Assembly: GCA_046292345.1 (NCBI GenBank)
Contig: JBKBRC010000001.1
Location: 62,001 to 126,000 of the forward strand
Source of the DNA: JBKBRC01 sp046292345
Lineage (GTDB): Bacteria > Bacteroidota > Rhodothermia > Rhodothermales > Rubricoccaceae
Length of the DNA stretch: 64,000 nt
Direction of reading: 5' to 3'
The position numbers were made by a program, and so were the translations under genes. A model generated the notes under the pieces. That model did not search any database and was not told the DNA's origin. It saw only the letters and a list, made by a program, of their open reading frames with translations. Positions 1-8,725 of the stretch are shown in pieces. Each line of letters starts with the position of its first letter. Position 1 is the first letter of the stretch.

Positions 1-92
1 AGCGCCTCGCAGCCGCGCTCGGCCGCGCCGCCTCTGCTCTGGGAGGCTGACCTCGCCTCCTTCCGCTACGCCACCCGACCAGAAAAAAAGCC

Positions 93-314
93 ATGTCCGA
101 CACGCCCCGCCCCGATCGCATCGCCGGCGTCTCCACATCTTCCGAGACGACTGCCGCCGGCACCGGCGACCCCCAGCTTCGCTCGGTCAACCTGACCGAG
201 GACCGCAGCCCGGACGCGACGCGCTCCGGGCGTCCGGTCAACGTCAAGCTCAAGAATGTCAAGGGCATGCCCAGCGACGAGACGCCCGGCACGCCGCCCC
301 ACCGGCCCAGGTGA
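93..314 (+). CDS. Small hypothetical protein (73 aa)
   Basis: Short open frame starting with ATG 93 after an A-rich stretch (seven A's just upstream) and ending with TGA. Codons show the strong third-position G/C bias of genuine genes in this window. The product is hydrophilic, rich in Ser/Thr/Pro/Asp, with a basic segment around residues 46-55 and no signal peptide or membrane segment. No family is recognised. The first 92 bases hold no feature I can assign; they may contain the end of a gene that starts outside the window. Coding status is uncertain. Confidence 0.42.
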   Translation: MSDTPRPDRIAGVSTSSETTAAGTGDPQLRSVNLTEDRSPDATRSGRPVNVKLKNVKGMPSDETPGTPPHRPR

Positions 315-436
315 CTGGCGCTGCCGCGCCCGGAGTTGACGGCTCCGAGCCGACGCCTGCGGCCGGGTCCTGCTACGGCAGACTCGGCCGCGTCTGGTCT
401 GGCCCTCGCGTCGCGCCTTTTGCCTGCCGCGCCGCT

Positions 437-912
437 ATGCCCGCCATCTTTGCCAGGCTCAACCCATAAAGGCCAGTCTCCCGTCTACGTCCTCGATGCC
501 CCCGCGGCGTTCGAGCCCGTGCTGGCTGAAATGCCAGACACCGAGGTCCGCCGCGTGCTCGGGCCGGAGGACGAAGTGACGTTCACCCTCGCATTCGTGC
601 ACACGCACGCCATCGCATTCGTGCACACGAAGGAAGCCGTCGACGTGGCCGCGACCGCCCTCACCGGCGCGGCTGGAGAGGACGCCGTGCCCCGGTTCGC
701 CTACCCGAAGGCCTCGTCCAGACGTTACGCCTGCGCCTTCAACTGCGACACTGGCTGGGCAGCCCTCGGCGCAGCCGGTTACGAGGGTATGCGGCAGGTG
801 GCCATCGACGAAGACTGGTCGGCGATCCGGCTCCAAGACGTGCGCTTCATCAGCCGGCCCACTCGGGCGCCGGAGCGGGCCGGCTCGGCCGAGGGCAAGC
901 GTGGAGCGCTGA
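437..912 (+). pseudogene. Conserved hypothetical gene, apparently frameshifted
   Basis: Between about 465 and 890 this frame encodes a protein resembling a small conserved family of Bacteroidota. Visible family-like stretches are KGQSPVYVLDAP near the N-terminus, FAYPKASSRRY, FNCDTGWAALG and RQVAIDEDWSAIRL. The expected start (MPAIFARLN, ATG 437) lies in a different frame and runs into TAA at 467-469. Reading CCC at 463-465 as CC would join it directly to HKGQSPVYV. Near the 3' end the frame does not stop and would run through mutS; dropping one base near 900 gives a natural stop (TGA 910-912). Either the gene carries two 1-nt frameshifts or the assembly has errors at short homopolymers. A 24-bp duplication (591-638) repeats the AFVHT segment. 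Function unknown. Confidence 0.55.
591..638 (+). repeat. 24-bp duplication inside the conserved hypothetical gene
   Basis: Two copies with period 24, whose first 15 bases (gcattcgtgcacacg) are identical and whose tails have diverged. It encodes AFVHTHAI followed by AFVHTKEA. The unit is a multiple of three, so the frame is kept. Confidence 0.6.
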
Positions 913-951
913 GACGGCCTCGGGTGAGACCCTGCCTCCGGCGCGGTGGCC

Positions 952-3836
952 TCAGGCGAGGCGCTTCAAATCCGAGAGGGCTACGAGCGCTTCGATGGGC
1001 GTCAGGCGTTCGGGGTCGAGCGCGCGGAGGCGCGCGAGCACGGCCTCGGCCGCCGGGTCGGGCGGCGGATCGGGCGGCGCCGGCGCGGCCGCGGGCGCGC
1101 CGACGGCCGACACGGGCGCGCGCGACGAGACGGGCATGGAGGTCGCGGCCAGTCCGTCGCCGCCGGCCACGCCCACCTCGGCCGCTACGTCATGCGTCTC
1201 GAGATGCGCCAGGACCTCTTTCGCCCGCGCGACAACCTCGGGCGGCAGGCCGGCCATGCGCGCCACCTCGATGCCGAACGAGTGGTCCGCCCCCCCTGGC
1301 GCGAGCGTCCGCAGAAACAGCACGCGCCCGCCTTGCTCCTGCACCTGCACGCGGAAGGGCCGCACGCGCGCCAGGTGCTCGGCGAGCGCGTTGAGCTCGT
1401 GGTAGTGCGTCGCAAAGAGCGTCCGCGCCCCGACGCGCTCGTGCAGGTGCTCGACGAGTGCCCACGCGATCGAGAGGCCGTCGAACGTGGACGTGCCGCG
1501 CCCGACTTCGTCGAGCAGGATGAGCGAACGCGCGGTCGCGTTGTTGAGGATGGCCGCGGTCTCGTTCATCTCGACGAGGAACGTGGACTCGCCCGCGGCC
1601 AGGTTGTCGCTCGCCCCGACGCGCGTGTAGAGCGCGTCCACCACGCCCACGTGCGCGCGCGCGGCCGGCACGAAGCTGCCCACCTGCGCCAGCAGCACGA
1701 TCAGCCCCGTCTGGCGCAGGATCACGCTCTTGCCCGCCATGTTGGGCCCGGTGATGAGCAGCACCTGCCCCTCCGCCGGTGCGTCCGCCGGTGCGTCCGC
1801 CGGTGCGTCCGCCGGTGCGTCCGCCGGTGCGTCCGCCGGTGCGTCNNNNNNNNNNNNNNNNNNNNNNNNNNNNNNNNNNNNNNNNNNNNNNNNNNNNNNN
1901 NNNNNNNNNNNNNNNNNNNNNNNNNNNNNNNNNNNNNNNNNNNNNCGTCCGCGGCGACGAGGCGGACCGAGTTGGGCACGAACTGCTCGCCGGCCGGCAG
2001 CGTCTGCTCCACGACCGGGTGGCGGCCGTCGACGATGTCGAGCACCGGCGAATCGTCCACGACGGGACGCACGTAGCCGTGCCTCTCGGCCACCTCGGCG
2101 AGCGCTGCGAACACGTCCAGGCGCGCGAGCACCTGCGCGTTGCGCTGCACGGGCTCGGCCTCGTCGGCCACGGCCAGGCGCAGCTCCTGGAACAGGCGCG
2201 CCTCGATCTCGCCGATGCGCTCCTCGGCCGTCAGGATCTTCTCCTCGTAGGCCTTGAGCGCGGGCGTGACATAGCGCTCGGCGTTGACGAGCGTCTGCTT
2301 GCGGATGTAGTCCGCGGGCACCTTGTCGCGGTGCGCGTTCGTGACCTCGATGTAGTAGCCAAAGACGCGGTTGTAGGCCACCTTGAGGCTCGGGATGCCC
2401 GTGCGGCGGGCCTCCTCGGCCTGCAGGCGGGCGAGCGTTTCCTTGCCCGAGCCCGCCACGGCGCGCAGTTCGTCGAGCTCGGCCGAGTAGCCGGGGCGGA
2501 TGAAGCCGCCGGCGGCCTGCGCCGGCGGATCGTCGACGAGCGCGGCGGCGATGCGCTCCACGACGGGCCGGCAGAGCACGAGCGCCTCGCGCAGGCGTGC
2601 CAGCGCCGGCGGCACGGCCTCGCCCTCGAGCAGCAGCTTGATGCCCGGCACCTGGCGCAGCGTCAGCCCGAGCGCGGCCACGTCGCGAGGCGTGGCCCGC
2701 CCTGTGCACACCTTGCCGCAGAGCCGCTCGAGGTCGCCCACGTGCCGGAGCTCGTCGCGGAGCGCGCGGCGCAGGCGCGGCACCTGGAACAGCGCCTCGA
2801 CGGCCTCGAGGCGGGCCGTGATGCGGGCCACGTCGCGGAGCGGGCGCACGAGCCACTGCCGGAGCAGGCGCCCGCCCATGGGCGTGAGCGTGGCGTCGAG
2901 CACGCCGACGAGCGAGCCGTCGCGGCGGCCCTCGTGCATCGACGCGACGAGCTCGAGGTTGCGCTTGGTTTGCGCGTCGAGCGCGATGTAGTCGCCCTCG
3001 GCGTAGCGCTGCAGGCGGCGCAGGTGCGGCAGGCGGCCCTTCTGCGTCTCGGAGAGGTAGTGGAGCGCCGCGCCGGCGGCGGTGAGCGCGAGCGGCTCGG
3101 CGTCGAAGCCGAAGCCTTTGAGCGAGTGCGTCTGGAAGTGGCGCAGCAGGCTCTCGACGGCAAAGTCGTGCCCGAAGGCCCAGTCCTCCTGCGGCGTCAC
3201 GGCGAAGCCGCCCCAGGGCGCCGCCTGCGCCAGACGCGCGCGGTGGCGCTTGTCGACGAGCACCTCGGCCGGCGAGACCGTCTGCAGCAGGTGCCCGAGC
3301 CGTGCGAGCGGCGCCTCGGCCGCGTAGAACTCGCCCGTCGAGGCGTCGGCGAAAGCAAAGCCGACGCGTTCGGCCGCGCGGCCCTCGCCGAAGTGCACCG
3401 CCGCGAGGTAGTGCGCGTGGCGCGGCGCGAGCAGCCCGTCCCGGAACGAGACCCCCGGCGTGACCACCTCGACCACGCCGCGCCTGACGATCTTGCGCGC
3501 CAGCCTGGGATCCTCGAGCTGCTCGCAGATGGCCACGCGGTGCCCGGCCTGCACGAGCCTGGGCAGGTGCTGCTCGAGCGCGTGATGCGGGAAGCCTGCC
3601 AGCGGGATGTCCTCGGCGGCCCCGTTGCCCCGTTTGGTGAGCGTGATGCCGAGCACGTCGGCCACGACGACGGCGTCGGCCTCGAACGTTTCGTAGAAAT
3701 CGCCCATCCGGAAGAGCAGGATGGCTCCCGGGTGACGGTCTTTGATCTTCCAGTACTGCCGCATGAGCGGCGTCTCGTTCTGCCGGCGGCGCTCGCTCTC
3801 GGTCAGGAAAAGGTCGTTCTGCTCGGCCATGGGCAT
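952..3836 (-). CDS. mutS: DNA mismatch repair protein MutS, interrupted by an assembly gap
   Basis: MutS binds base mismatches and small loops and starts methyl-independent or MutL-dependent repair. The N-terminal mismatch-recognition domain shows GDFYETFEADA with the Phe-X-Glu motif. The C-terminal ATPase domain has Walker A GPNMAGKS, Walker B with ILLDEVGRGTSTFDG, and the ATHYHEL motif. The gene is split by 100 N (1846-1945). The flanking halves appear in different frames only because the gap length is a placeholder: an in-phase 12-bp repeat predicts a true gap of 8+12n bases, and any such length restores one frame. At the gap, the loop between VRLVAAD and GQVLLITGPNMAGKS holds at least six DAPA units, an insertion not usual in MutS. 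Total length about 960 aa. Start ATG 3836 (MPMAEQNDLF) follows no clear ribosome site. A second, in-frame ATG lies two codons later. Confidence 0.96.
1771..1845 (-). repeat. 12-bp tandem repeat array in mutS (DAPA units)
   Basis: Six units of gtccgccggtgc (the first with one substitution) plus three bases, running directly into the N gap. Each unit encodes Asp-Ala-Pro-Ala on the mutS strand. The sequence after the gap resumes in a position that fits continuation of the same array. The array lies a few residues before Walker A. Confidence 0.95.
1846..1945. other. Assembly gap (100 N) inside the mutS repeat
   Basis: Exactly 100 N, the usual placeholder for an unknown distance. It interrupts a tandem array, so the likely cause is that the array was too long for the reads. 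Frame and repeat phase together predict a real length of 8+12n bases. Confidence 0.97.
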
Positions 3837-3868
3837 CCGGCCATCGGTCGGGTCAGGGGCGGCGGGGC

Positions 3869-3909
3869 AAAATAGAGGCGCCCGCCTCCGGCGGTGCGGA
3901 AGCGGGCGC
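3869..3909 (-). terminator. Rho-independent terminator after sodC
   Basis: On the minus strand an 8-bp stem GCGCCCGC/GCGGGCGC (3902-3909 with 3878-3885) is followed by CTCTATTTT. It sits between the sodC stop and the mutS start, so it would separate the two genes. Confidence 0.5.
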
Positions 3910-3958
3910 GAAGCGGAGGCCTTGCGCAGGGCGCCGGGGCCGCAGGCTGGGCATCGGC

Positions 3959-4627
3959 CTACCGCGGCGCGGTGGCGGGAGCGCTCATGCCGTCGGAGGG
4001 CGCCCCGGGCGTGGGCGACCCGGTGGCGGGGACCCCGCCGCTGCGCACGGCGATGCCGCAGCCGTAGCGCGCGCCGGCGCTGCCCGCCGGCTGGCTTGCC
4101 AGATCGTCCGTACCGCCATGCACGAGCACGGCCCGTCCGACGATGCCCCGCTCGCCGCCGAGCTCGATCAGCGGGTCCACGAACGCGCCGCGCGCGACGC
4201 CCTGCGCGTCGGCGGTGATGTTGCCAAAGTCGCCCTTGTGGCGCTCGCCCGCGGCAGCCTCGCGCGGGCCGTGCGGCGCACCGGTAGGATTGAAGTGGCC
4301 GCCTGCGGCGCCGCCGGGCGTCCCGTCCTCACCTGGCCCGCACGAGGTGCCCTCGTGCACGTGGAAGCCGCGCTCGCCCGGGGGCACGCCCGTCAGGTCA
4401 TAGCGCACTTCCACTCCCCCCTCGACGCGCGTGAACGTGACCGTGCCACGCACGTCCCCGTCGCCGATGGGTTCGATATTGGCCACGAGCATGCTCACGC
4501 CGTCGTCGATGACGGCTTCGGAGGGGACGACTTCGCCGTCGGGCACGACCGGTGTCGTTGTGACGGTGGTTTCTTCGGAGCGGCAGGCGGCCAGAAGCAG
4601 GAGGCCGCAGAGCAGTGCACAGCGCAT
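3959..4627 (-). CDS. sodC: Cu/Zn superoxide dismutase lipoprotein
   Basis: Dismutates superoxide in the periplasm. ATG 4627 is chosen because it gives a lipoprotein signal peptide ending in the lipobox LLAAC; longer frames add an Arg-rich stretch with no family resemblance. The SodC fold is clear: GFHVHEGTSCGPGEDG holds two metal-binding His and the first disulfide Cys, GGHFNPTGAPHG holds two further His, HKGDFGNI holds a His and an Asp for zinc, VLVHGGTDDL holds the last copper His, and YGCGIA holds the partner Cys. A Pro/Ser/Thr-rich tail of about 25 residues follows the domain. All metal ligands appear present. It is a single gene followed by a terminator. Its copper use fits the copper island at 15-24 kb, though there is no direct link. 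Confidence 0.95.
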   Translation of the reverse strand: MRCALLCGLLLLAACRSEETTVTTTPVVPDGEVVPSEAVIDDGVSMLVANIEPIGDGDVRGTVTFTRVEGGVEVRYDLTGVPPGERGFHVHEGTSCGPGEDGTPGGAAGGHFNPTGAPHGPREAAAGERHKGDFGNITADAQGVARGAFVDPLIELGGERGIVGRAVLVHGGTDDLASQPAGSAGARYGCGIAVRSGGVPATGSPTPGAPSDGMSAPATAPR

Positions 4628-4792
4628 GCGGGAGAGAGGAGGAATTGGTGAAAGGAGACGTATCCGGAAGGAGAGATGTACCCGGATGCGCGCCTCAGGA
4701 TTCGCCCGAGCGTGCCCGGACCGAACGACGGCGGGCGCACGCTCCGAGCCTGGAGCGTGCGCCCGCACGCGCTGGCACCAGCGAGGCCTGCG

Positions 4793-5320
4793 TCAGGGAA
4801 CGAGAACGGCGTCGATCTTGTGGATAACTCCGTTCGAGGCCTCGATGTTGGCCGTCGTGACGCGGCTGTCGGCCGTGCCGTCGCCGTTGGTGTCGAGCCC
4901 GACGGTACCGCCGGTGCGGACGACCGTCACCGAGCGGCCCGAGAGCTGCGTCTGGACGGTGCGGCCCTGCGTGAGGTCGTCGGCGCGCAGGCGGCCGGCG
5001 GCCACGTGGTAGAGCAGGATGTTGCCGAGATCGGCGCGGGCGAGCAGTTGCGCCTGCGTGACACCGAGCTGCTGCGCGAGCGCAGCGAAGGCGGCGTTGG
5101 TGGGCGCGAAGACGGTCAGGTTGGCGTCGGCGCTCGAGAGCGTGCTGCCGAGGTTCGCCGCCGTGACGGCCTGCACGAGAACGCTCAGCTCGGGATCGGC
5201 CTGCGCCGTGGCGACGATGTTGGCCGAGACGACGGGATCGTTCGAGTCGCACGCGACGAGGCCGAGCGAAAGCACGAGCAAGGCCGCCATCAGGGCGGCG
5301 CGAGAAAGGCGGAGAGACAT
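4793..5320 (-). CDS. Fasciclin (FAS1) domain lipoprotein
   Basis: 175 aa with a lipoprotein signal peptide (LGLVAC, Cys at about residue 24) followed by one FAS1 domain of about 140 residues. Typical FAS1 features are LTVFAPTNAAFAAL (H1-like motif), ILLYHVAAGRL and NGVIHKIDAVLVP (H2-like motif). FAS1 proteins act in adhesion or as surface proteins. The gene stands alone between sodC and the next gene on the same strand. The DNA reads TADSRV in a region rich in DTNGDG, a possible calcium-loop-like turn inside the domain. Confidence 0.92.
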   Translation of the reverse strand: MSLRLSRAALMAALLVLSLGLVACDSNDPVVSANIVATAQADPELSVLVQAVTAANLGSTLSSADANLTVFAPTNAAFAALAQQLGVTQAQLLARADLGNILLYHVAAGRLRADDLTQGRTVQTQLSGRSVTVVRTGGTVGLDTNGDGTADSRVTTANIEASNGVIHKIDAVLVP

Positions 5321-5423
5321 GAGTCCGGAGGTAGAGTGGAGAAAAGGCCGGCGTACACGGGGGCGCGCCGTACAACCTTACGGGGCTGCGCGCGTCCCAA
5401 CGCGCCTCCGCGCGCCGGGTTGC

Positions 5424-5461
5424 CACCCAGCTTTCAGCTTCACACCCAGCTTTCAGCTTCA
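5424..5461. repeat. 19-bp exact tandem duplication, intergenic
   Basis: Two exact copies of cacccagctttcagcttca (5424-5442 and 5443-5461) downstream of the envelope protein gene that ends at 5537 on the minus strand and upstream of the fasciclin gene. Confidence 0.9.
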
Positions 5462-5536
5462 ACTGAGCCCCCCTCCCATCGACGGGCGGCCCTCTCGCCC
5501 GCACGCCCGCGGAGGCGCAGCCGCCGGGCGGCCAGC

Positions 5537-6844
5537 TCAGTCGGCGTCGCGGCCTTCGACGGGGAGGGGCACGTACTGCCGGAGCAGGCCCTCGCGGAAG
5601 AGCATCTCCGAGAGCGAGCGCGGCCCGAGCGTGCGGTCGGCGTGCCGTTCGGCGTCCCCGAGCGGCCAGCGCGCGCGCCCTTCGTCGTAGACCGCGCGTC
5701 CGGCGTAGACGCCGGCGGGGCTGCGGTAGCGCTCGGGGCGCGCGAAGAGGTCCTGCTCGTCGACGCCGGGCAGGCGGAGCGTGGCCACGCCGCGCTGCGT
5801 GAAGTAGACCGTGGGCAGACGCACGCCTGCCGCCGAGACGTCCACCGAGCCCGAGCGTTCGAAGCGCTCGGGCAGCCAGAGCGAGTCCCGCCCAACGCGC
5901 GGCGTCTCGACGGGCGAGAACCAGGCGCGGTAGGTCGCCTCGAGCCCGCCGACCGGCGCCGGGCCCGAGCGCTGGAGGCGCAGCTCGGCCTCGGCGATCA
6001 CGAGCAGGCTGTCTACCACGCGCACGCGTCCCGAGAGCAGACCGGTTTGGCGCGGCAGTACGGCCAGCTCGACGAAGCGCCGCCCGCCCTCCTCGACGGT
6101 CTCGCCGATGCGGAAGCGGTAGTAGCGCAGCGCGTCCGGATGTGCCGGACCGGGCACGCGCCGGCCCTCGAGCCAGAGTTCGTGCTCGAAGAAAAAGTCC
6201 GGGAAAGGCTCGGCGTCGGCGTAGCGGTAGGGGCCGCCGGCGGGCAGCCGGTGCCGGGCCACGACGAGCTCGCGCGCGCCGGCGCCGTGGCGCCAGGCAA
6301 CGGTGGTGAGCGCCTCGGCAAGCCGGACGGGCGTGCGCACGCGCTCGAGCGAGCCCTGCCGCTCGAGCAGCAGGCGGCTGTAGGTCTCCGCGGTGTAGGC
6401 GCCGAGACGGGCCGCGAGCGCGTCGCGCCGGGCGAGCACGCGCCGCCAGAGGCGGTCGCCGGGGTCCTCGGCAAACACGACCGCCTCGCCAAGCGTGGCC
6501 GGCTGCGGCTCGAGGCGGACCGTGCGGCGGGCCACGCCGCCGGCGTCCACGTCGCGCGGCTCTACCACGACGACGGCCGGCGCGTAGCCCACGAAGCGCA
6601 CCACGACGCGCGCCGGGAGGCGCTCGAGGGGCAGGCGGAGCACGCCGCTCGCGTTGGCCGTCGCGCCGCGCCCCGAGGCGTCGTCTTGCGCGGTCGCGCC
6701 GGGCAGTTCCTCGCCCGTCTCGGCGTCGGCCACGCGCGCCTCGAGCGTGGCTACCGGCACGGCGCCCTGGGCCCGGGCGCCCGCGGCGAGCGCGAGCAGC
6801 CCGAGCATCGCGGCCAGGCCGCGCCCCACGCGCGCGGCCCGCAT
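5537..6844 (-). CDS. Secreted envelope protein with carboxypeptidase-regulatory-like domain (DUF5686-like)
   Basis: 435 aa. Signal peptide MRAARVGRGLAAMLGLLALA with a cut after ARAQ. Residues 30-110 form a beta-sandwich like the carboxypeptidase-regulatory/TonB-linked domain (VADAETGEELPGATAQ, VVRFVGYAPAVV). The rest resembles the DUF5686 family, in which such a domain precedes a stretch with DRLWRRVLARRDAL and YTAETYSRLLLER. Family members are envelope proteins of unknown role in Bacteroidota. ATG 6844 lies five bases after the stop of the FAH gene, so the two are probably co-transcribed. The usual C-terminal barrel of long members is absent, so this may be a short form. Confidence 0.7.
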   Translation of the reverse strand: MRAARVGRGLAAMLGLLALAAGARAQGAVPVATLEARVADAETGEELPGATAQDDASGRGATANASGVLRLPLERLPARVVVRFVGYAPAVVVVEPRDVDAGGVARRTVRLEPQPATLGEAVVFAEDPGDRLWRRVLARRDALAARLGAYTAETYSRLLLERQGSLERVRTPVRLAEALTTVAWRHGAGARELVVARHRLPAGGPYRYADAEPFPDFFFEHELWLEGRRVPGPAHPDALRYYRFRIGETVEEGGRRFVELAVLPRQTGLLSGRVRVVDSLLVIAEAELRLQRSGPAPVGGLEATYRAWFSPVETPRVGRDSLWLPERFERSGSVDVSAAGVRLPTVYFTQRGVATLRLPGVDEQDLFARPERYRSPAGVYAGRAVYDEGRARWPLGDAERHADRTLGPRSLSEMLFREGLLRQYVPLPVEGRDAD

Positions 6845-6849
6845 CGGCC

Positions 6850-7518
6850 CTAGCGCGCCGCGCGCGCCGAGACGCGCAGCGGCGGGAGTGCCGGCGAGAC
6901 GGCCTCGAGACGGTCGCCGTCGCGCACCGGCCCGACGCCCTCGGGCGTGCCGGTGAAGACCAGGTCGCCTGGCTCGAGCGTGAACACAGACGAGAGGTAA
7001 GCTACCAGGCGGGCTACCGGGAACAGCATCTGCGCCGACGAGCCGTGCTGTCGCCGCTCGCCGTTGACGAAAAGCGAGAGCTCGACCGCCTGCACGTCGG
7101 GCACGGCGCGCGCGGGCACGAACGGACCCACAGGCGCGAACGTGTCGAAGCCCTTGGCGATGCTCCACGGGCCGCGCGCCTCTTTGGCGCGGGCCTGCAG
7201 GTCGCGGGCCGTCAGGTCGAGCCCGAGCGCGTAGCCGGCCACGTGCCTGAGCGCGTCCGCCTCGGCGATGTCGCGCCCGCCGCGCCCGATGGCCGCCACG
7301 ATCTCGAGCTCGTGGTGCACCTCCGACGACTGCCGGGGCAGCACGACCTCGCCGCCATCGGCGACGAGCGCCGTGGAGGGCTTGAGGAACACGACCGGCT
7401 CGGCGGGCAGGCCGGCCACGTCCCCCATCTCGCGGACGTGCTCGGCGTAGTTGCGTCCGATGCAGAGAATCTTTCCGGGGCGTACGGCGTCGCCGACGCC
7501 GGGGATCGGGAGGTGCAC
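6850..7518 (-). CDS. Fumarylacetoacetate hydrolase family protein
   Basis: 222 aa, the usual length of the short FAH/YcgM-type hydrolases, which cleave or isomerise C-C bonds of acylpyruvates or related acids. Motifs seen: ILCIGRNYAEHVREMG at the N-terminus, FLKPSTALV, the metal-binding EVHHELEIVAAIG, GLDLTARDLQ, WSIAKGFDTFAPVGPFV, and FTGTPEGVGPV near the end. No ATG is in the right place. GTG 7518 (M-HLPIPGVGDAVRPGKI) fits the family N-terminus. Longer in-frame extension runs through the neighbouring lipoprotein gene. Substrate cannot be told from sequence; acylpyruvase or oxaloacetate tautomerase are both possible. Confidence 0.9.
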   Translation of the reverse strand: MHLPIPGVGDAVRPGKILCIGRNYAEHVREMGDVAGLPAEPVVFLKPSTALVADGGEVVLPRQSSEVHHELEIVAAIGRGGRDIAEADALRHVAGYALGLDLTARDLQARAKEARGPWSIAKGFDTFAPVGPFVPARAVPDVQAVELSLFVNGERRQHGSSAQMLFPVARLVAYLSSVFTLEPGDLVFTGTPEGVGPVRDGDRLEAVSPALPPLRVSARAAR

Positions 7519-7544
7519 GGGCGTATGGCGGGGCGAGGAGAAGG

Positions 7545-8006
7545 CTAGCGCGGCGACAGGCCGCAACCCTGGCGCGTGTAGACCGCGATGGCGCCGTTGC
7601 GCGCGTCGAAGCCGAAGGCCGTGGCGGCCGTGCTGCGCGTGACGTCGATGAAGGCCACCTCGGCCGGCGTCATGTCGATCAGGAGCTGCGTGCTCGCCTC
7701 GTCGATGCGGCGGCCATCCACGGCGACCACGGTTGGCTCCGGGCGGTCGTTGACGCGCGAGAACGCGAAGATGCGGCCGGTGCCATCGGTCGAGAGGCCG
7801 GGCACGCGCGTGACGAGGAACGCCTGCACGTTCGGCGCGCCCGACTGCACGAGCGTCTCGCCCGTGAACGTCGTCGCGCCTGGCAGCGAGACGCGGTTCT
7901 GGCGGCACTCGGCCACGATGGCGCGGACGTCGGTGCCGGGGGCCACGCCGCCGCCCGCGCAGGCGCCGAGGAGCAGGGGGAGCGCGAGAAAGGGCAGCAG
8001 GCGCAT
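7545..8006 (-). CDS. Lipoprotein resembling a stand-alone TonB-receptor plug domain
   Basis: 153 aa with signal peptide MRLLPFLALPLLLGAC (lipobox LGAC). The C-terminal part reads like a TonB-receptor plug: VVAVDGRRID, then LIDMTPAEVAFIDVTRSTAA, then FGFDARNGAIAVYTRQG. In a receptor these correspond to the 'VDG', 'I-V-R-G-A' and 'YG-A-NG-I-I-T' segments. No barrel follows, so the protein ends at the plug. It may act as a periplasmic partner or a surface lipoprotein. The gene lies upstream of the FAH gene (27 bp gap) on the same strand. The plug assignment is my reading; an independent fold search would settle it. Confidence 0.65.
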   Translation of the reverse strand: MRLLPFLALPLLLGACAGGGVAPGTDVRAIVAECRQNRVSLPGATTFTGETLVQSGAPNVQAFLVTRVPGLSTDGTGRIFAFSRVNDRPEPTVVAVDGRRIDEASTQLLIDMTPAEVAFIDVTRSTAATAFGFDARNGAIAVYTRQGCGLSPR

Positions 8007-8187
8007 CGGGGAGCGGGGTCTTGAGCGCTGGCAAGGTACGGCGCGCGCTCGTGGGAGGTTGTGTGGGGGCGTGCCGCGCGCACGGCCGGTCGAGGCGTCC
8101 GTGCGGGGCGCGTTCAGGCGCTTCCCTTCCAACGCCGTGCAAGGCTCGGGGGATACCCGCTCTCGTCATTTCTTGAAGCGCGCGCGG

Positions 8188-8218
8188 TTGTCTGGCGCGG
8201 GCCTGCGGCCCTAGCTTG
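8188..8218 (+). promoter_or_regulatory. Candidate Bacteroidota-type promoter for rplU-rpmA
   Basis: TTG (8188-8190), a 21-nt spacer and TAGCTTG (8212-8218) resemble the TTTG/TAnnTTTG promoter of Bacteroidota. It lies about 100 nt upstream of rplU in the 315-nt gap between the divergent lipoprotein gene and rplU. No other feature is visible in that gap. Confidence 0.3.
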
Positions 8219-8321
8219 GCAGGCTCCCTCCACCTGCGCCCCTCCGCAGGCCCTCCCAAGACGCGCGCGCTGCGCCCTCGGGACCGCCCCCGCGGAGGGC
8301 CCAAAGCTCGCACACGTCACT

Positions 8322-8636
8322 ATGTACGCCATCGTCGAAATCGGCGGCAAGCAGTTCAAGGTCCAGAAGGACGCCCGCCTCTACGTACCGCGCCTCAAAG
8401 CCGAGGTTGGCGACACGATCACGCTTGACCGCGTGCTGCTCGTCTCCGGCGACGGCAGCGTCAAGGTCGGCGCGCCCGTCGTGGACGGCGCCTCGGTCTC
8501 GGCCGAGGTCCTCGGCCACGTCAAGGCCGACAAGGTGATCGTCTTCAAGAAGAAGCGCCGCAAGGGCTACCGTGTCAAGAACGGCCACCGCCAGCCCTAC
8601 ACGCAGCTTGCCATCGGCGAGTTGACCGTCAACTGA
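8322..8636 (+). CDS. rplU: 50S ribosomal protein L21
   Basis: 104 aa, the standard length. It starts MYAIVEIGGKQFKVQ, holds the L21 core VGDTITLDRVLLV, and ends with a basic region (VFKKKRRKGYRVKNGHRQ) that binds 23S rRNA, then YTQLAIGEL. It is followed 89 bp downstream by rpmA, the conserved L21-L27 order. Expected to be strongly expressed from a promoter in the upstream gap. Confidence 0.99.
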   Translation: MYAIVEIGGKQFKVQKDARLYVPRLKAEVGDTITLDRVLLVSGDGSVKVGAPVVDGASVSAEVLGHVKADKVIVFKKKRRKGYRVKNGHRQPYTQLAIGELTVN

Positions 8637-8725
8637 CCGTCGCCTCCCCGATCCGCCCTCGTTTTCCGAGCGGGCGCGCTGCGCGCCCCTGAACGGCCGG
8701 CCTGCCGGCCCAGCCCCCTCCTGAG

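Noticed and set aside
336..1394. A 352-residue open frame running from the frameshifted gene into mutS
   Set aside because: Only codons up to about 890 resemble a protein family. The rest is Arg/Pro/Ala-rich shadow of mutS on the other strand.
1722..3836. MutS ending in repeated THRR and a frame break at the N gap
   Set aside because: The frame break is produced by the arbitrary 100 N. The 12-bp repeat phase predicts a gap length that restores the frame.
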